In this document: positions 60,328-64,000 of the stretch, piece by piece
Layout of the letters: the number at the start of each line of letters is the position of its first letter
Numbering within the stretch: the first letter of the stretch is position 1
Notes under the pieces: generated by a model
Seen by the model: only the letters and a program-made list of their open reading frames with translations
The model's database searches: none
Told to the model about the DNA's origin: nothing
Made by a program: the position numbers and the translations under genes
Source: Bolinopsis microptera
Lineage: Eukaryota > Ctenophora > Tentaculata > Lobata > Bolinopsidae
NCBI RefSeq assembly: GCF_026151205.1
Contig: NC_087072.1
Span: 13,616,169 to 13,680,168, forward strand
Reading direction: 5' to 3'
Length of the DNA: 64,000 bases

Positions 60328-60551
60328 GATTTGCATCTTGGTTGCTCCTGGTTATATCATGCTTCGTTACATCTTGCACGGCGAATCATTACGGCAAAAT
60401 CATCGAGGAAGAAAAAATTCCTCCGAAAAATCTGGTGAACCCTTACGAGAAAAAGGGAACTTTGTCCCAGGACAATGCATTTTACTTCAGGGAAAATCGG
60501 TCCGCCAGGGAAAATCGATCTGTCAGGGAAAATCGTTCCGCCAGAGCTTGA
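60328..60551 (+). CDS. Alternative last exon of the four-TM gene
   Basis: After a good acceptor (tgattttgcag) this exon begins in the same phase as exon 59886-60166 (completing the Gly codon left by 59420). It encodes GFASWLLLVISCFVTSCTA, a hydrophobic segment matching TM4, then a charged tail with three RENRSA/V repeats and stop TGA at 60549. Splicing from 59420 gives a 279-residue isoform with a different TM4 and tail. AATAAA at 60771-60776 lies downstream. It could instead be read as a separate small secreted peptide gene, but it lacks an ATG at its start. Confidence 0.65.
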
Positions 60552-60770
60552 ACTCTGTAGAAACACTAGATTATGATGTGTTTGTTATTTTGGATTTTTG
60601 TGGGACACAAGAAATGAAGAAACACCAATTTTCTAAGAACTTAGTTATATGAGAATTTGTACTTGATATTGAAACGGTAAAGATTATGATCGAATCATAC
60701 ATGCTTAATAACTCGAATGGGTTTAACTCCAGCATTAAAATTTCTTTAAAAATGAGATGAATGATACTTA

Positions 60771-60776
60771 AATAAA
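60771..60776 (+). terminator. Polyadenylation signal AATAAA
   Basis: Lies 220 bases after the alternative last exon of the four-TM gene. Confidence 0.5.
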
Positions 60777-61144
60777 TCTCACTTTTAAGTGAACATTCTA
60801 GCATGCACCCAGACATTCCAAGATGCAAATTTTGCCAAAGAAAAGCCTAATAATGGCAGCATTTAAAAAAAGCATGTATTTACATAATTAAAGCTCTTTC
60901 AGTGTTATAAAGCCTTTGTTTCATTAATATTTAAATTTTTAAATCCATGGCACTACATATTTCATTAAGTGGATTTAAATAGATATCTGTTATTTGCTTT
61001 GTTTAATACTGATAAGCGTTTATGTTCATATTTATTTCTCTGATCAATACAGTTAAACATCGATTTTATCAAAATTTCGTCTCAATTCTTCAACAAGATG
61101 GTTACATCATGATTCCAGAGTATACAATTATTGTCCTCCACACT
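60777..61144. other. Convergent 3' flanks
   Basis: Region between two convergent genes. A minus-strand AATAAA (plus TTTATT at 61031-61036) suits the gene ending at 61145. Confidence 0.45.
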
Positions 61145-63073
61145 TCAGTCAGGACTTGCTAGAAACTCTTGTTTTAATCTAGCCTGAATGTGAGCCAAAG
61201 GAACTTCTACGTTCTCTTGAAATGAACTGAAAATAAAACTGTTAAGTGTTCTTTAAACATATGGGAAATTATATCATTTTTATACACAATTTGTGAACAA
61301 AAACTCTTCGAACTGTCAACTTACTGCAAGTTAGAAGGGTGGACGATGGACCTCAGATTTCTAATACTTTCGTTAAGAACTGGCATGGAATTAGAGTTCT
61401 TCGATGTGGATAGTCGCTGAAATAGAATATTATCAAAAACATTTGTATATGTAGATCAAGACTAAAATTATTAAAAGGTCTTTAGCAAAACAGTGCATAA
61501 TTCTGAATTCAGGTGATCATCACAGTGTTGCTTAAGAATTTAAACTTTTCCAAGATGTAAAGAATGTTGTATAAATTAAATTTTATCAATTAAATTTTAT
61601 CAATTAAGTCTGAGAACTTTCCAAGATGTATAGAATGTTGTATAAATTAAATTCCTATCACTTTATTCCTCGACCGAAACCACGTACCTCGACTTGAATA
61701 AGAAGTGCTGTCAGTTCTGCTACAAACTTTGTGGACTTCTCATGTTTTAGCCTGCGGGAAAAGATATTAATATCAAAGTTTTAAGTATGTATATTATTTC
61801 CCAACTATGAACTGACTGCTCGTATTCAGTGGCGTAACGTAGGTCCCCGGCCCCCGCTGAACAAGCAGCGAGCACTTGCAACTTATTGGTTTAACAGGGG
61901 GTGTTCTATTTGATTTTCATCATGTTTCCTTAATCATGGAATGTTAATGTTAGAATAGAGCAAGTTTGTTGCTACAAAATGAAATTGGCCGGCCAACGAC
62001 TTCAAATATAATACGCGCAGTTAATTCTCACGCGCGCGTTTAGCGTGAAGAAACACACATTTTGAAGGTCGCGCCTTCCATTACCAAATTTATGTAGACG
62101 CCCAGTATTTTGTGATTTAGGTTTTTGTAATTTGTCTAACTATCGAGCTATTACAAGTATTATTCTACCATATTCCAATTTATTCTGAGCTATTAACAAC
62201 TATGATTGAAATCAATTATTGAGAATCGAGCAAGTAATTAGCCGCGTGACTAATTACTCTATTAACTTCATTAACAAATGGGGCCAAGCTGCGCTACAAT
62301 TTTAGTAAAAACTCTAGAACGTCTTAAGATGATTTACTTAAAGATCTAATATTGTTATTATTTACCGTCATAGCAACTACTGTAATCATTACATACCAAA
62401 AACATACACTGAACCACTCTAAAAAGGTCCGATAAAAAAGATGGGGACAAGAAATGGGGACGTGTCACAAATGTGCCACAAAATTGAGAATACATCGCCT
62501 AAGGGTTTAAGGATCGACAGACGCTGAAATTCTTGTCTTGTCACGGCATGCGGAACTACATATTATAGAGATAATTAGCAGGCTAGTCACTTACTTTATG
62601 AGTTGGTTTGCTTCTTTGACAAGTTGTTCAGCTGCTTCCATACAATCACTCTTAACTTGGATTGCTGCCAAAGTCTCAGATCCCAGGTGCTGAAGATTTT
62701 GATCTGATTGAAATGGAAGAAAAAATTGCGGCTAAAATTCAGCTATCACAAATCTATACGTTAAACAAGATAAGCTTAGTTATAATGGAGGAATATCGGC
62801 TCATTGCTGCATTCCTCCCATTCCTTCTTTCTTCTTTAGATCGAGCGGATACCGCTGCTGGTAGGGCGCCGGTCGGACCCTACCTGCGCTCGAACCGCCG
62901 TGATAATAGTAACTTAGTAATAGTAATAGTGTTAAGAAAGCAAGTACCGTTTTACAATGCTGCTGCAAATCCTTGACATTAGTCTGCAGGACTTTGTTAA
63001 GCTTGTCTAAATCCAGGACAACTGTGGCGTACATTAGTTGTGTGCCACTGTCCAGAGGTTCTTTGAACGATGT
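61145..63073 (-). CDS. Helical/coiled-coil protein, 3' part (at least 5 exons)
   Basis: Minus-strand exons 63073-62948, 62689-62595, 61751-61688, 61416-61325 and 61226-61145 join in phase: 152 residues to a TGA at 61147-61145. The first of these exons begins at an acceptor in phase 0, so more 5' exons lie upstream, probably beyond the window. The residues are almost all amphipathic helix (MYATVVLDLDKLNKVLQTNV, KSDCMEAAEQLVKEANQLIK, KFVAELTALLIQVERLS). The small size and heptad-like spacing recall subunits of lysosome/trafficking complexes such as BORC or BLOC-1, but I cannot assign one. No catalytic motif. Confidence 0.72.
61543..61655. repeat. Two-copy direct repeat
   Basis: The block CTTTCCAAGATGTA.AGAATG through TTGTATAAATTAAATT occurs twice, about 75 bases apart, in an intron of the minus-strand helical-protein gene. 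Confidence 0.75.
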
Positions 63074-63099
63074 CTGAAAAGATACAATATATTATATAA

Positions 63100-63600
63100 T
63101 ATACAGGGTGGCCCAGAAGTAACTACTTACACGCAACCCTTTAATAACTCACGTAATTCTTGTCAGAATTGCTCAAAAATTTCAGAGGATATAGATATGG
63201 GTCAAACTTAGATTTCCTAAAAGGTTTCTTAAAATTCCATCGATTACAGAGAGTGTGGCACGCCACTCCTTTTTTTTCACTATTGTCACCATAAAGTGAG
63301 AACGCTTTGAGCTAGGAATAACAAAGTTTCTTGACTAATTTGGTTTGATGATTGAAGTGCTTTCCCAAAATTTCGAGTTGGTTGTTCACAATTTAACCGA
63401 GTTATGACCCTTTTAAGATCTTGTGGATATGTGATCTCGGCACTTAATAAGTGACCCCATCGGGAACGATTCGCTACTCGCTAGTGTGCAACAATGAGCC
63501 TCATTAGGCGGTACCGAGCATGTTCGGGGATGACAAGTCATTCAATTGCAAAGCTTTTAAATCAAGTTCCAGTCTTACATTTCTGACAGAGAGAGTAGCT
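63100..63600 (+). mobile_element. Possible decayed mariner-like element
   Basis: TATACAGGGTGGCCCAGAAG (from about 63100) resembles a mariner terminal inverted repeat next to a TA. About 400 bases on, an ATG (63494) opens a short frame reading SLIRRYRACSGMTSHSIAKL, similar in pattern to an N-terminal helix-turn-helix of a transposase, but it stops after about 30 codons. The other end was not found. Confidence 0.3.
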
Positions 63601-64000
63601 AGAGGATTTATCCCTCAATAGCCCGTGAGAGCACTATATAGTATATATCACTATATATAATATATCACTATATATCACTATATATCACTATTCACTATTT
63701 AATTCACTAGATTATCACAATATAACTGGGACGGTCACATAATATGCCAAGATTGCACTATATCATAAAGCTTGATTTAAGGATCTGATAATAGACAATA
63801 CATTATGATAAAATTATGGAATATGGCGCTATCACAAGATTAAGTGGAGATGATTTACCCTCCCCCTCCCCGGCCCCCTGTCTAATGGACATGGACATTG
63901 GACATAAGGTAATGATCTGAGTTCGTAACTTTCTAACTAAATATATGTCCCGCGCAGCATACATGAATTTATTAGTTTACTAGTGTAACCCGGCCTTTGG
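63601..64000. other. Window end, no gene seen
   Basis: An imperfect array of TATATCACTA at about 63640-63700. The missing 5' exons of the minus-strand helical-protein gene may lie here or beyond the edge; none could be identified. Confidence 0.35.

Overview
This is an animal (metazoan) nuclear DNA window, AT-rich and intron-rich. The evidence is short exons with GT-AG introns and in-phase splice joins, a Golgi-type carbohydrate sulfotransferase, an SH3 protein, a probable A-kinase anchoring protein, a four-TM membrane protein, and animal-type retroelements (I-like and CR1/jockey-like LINEs, a Penelope-like fossil, an LTR-element integrase tail). I favour an early-branching marine invertebrate such as a cnidarian, but nothing in the window fixes the phylum. 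There is no sign of bacterial operons, RNA genes or CRISPR.

Layout. 0.56-3.04 kb: seven-exon sulfotransferase gene (+). 3.2-5.1 kb: 5'-truncated LINE (-). 6.3 kb: long (TC)n. 7.05-13.97 kb: SH3-domain gene (+), with a 330-bp (CACCAT)n run in an intron. 17.5-19.2 kb: a striking 1.72-kb foldback transposon built of CAGCGCTGG-type subrepeats, with an 8-bp target duplication. 21.0-24.6 kb: N-myristoylatable, probably AKAP-like gene (+). 26.2-34.65 kb: one copy of a multi-part repeat family, split by a 6.3-kb insert that carries an intact I-like LINE (28.8-32.6 kb). 34.8-35.15 kb: Penelope-like GIY-YIG remnant. 35.8-38.5 kb: five-exon gene (-), with a 1.28-kb minisatellite in one intron. 39.36-41.71 kb: tandem duplication, the second copy cut by a 506-bp TA-flanked element. 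42.0-45.35 kb: seven-exon gene (-) for a 765-residue basic disordered protein. 45.7-46.2 kb: LTR-retroelement integrase tail. 47.7-51.57 kb: more copies of the repeat family and its palindromes. 51.8-55.6 kb: a 1264-codon intronless ORF (+). 57.9-60.55 kb: four-TM gene (+) with two alternative last exons, each supplying the fourth TM. 61.1-63.07 kb: 3' part of a helical-protein gene (-) running toward or past the window edge.

The genes look like unrelated neighbours. Signalling or membrane roles recur (Golgi sulfation, SH3 adaptor, PKA anchoring, tetraspan protein), but I see no evidence of a shared pathway. Most of the unusual structure lies in the repeats: the foldback element, a palindrome-ended repeat family, dated nested insertions and an intronic minisatellite. 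All exon models were made by eye from splice signals and phase, without transcripts.
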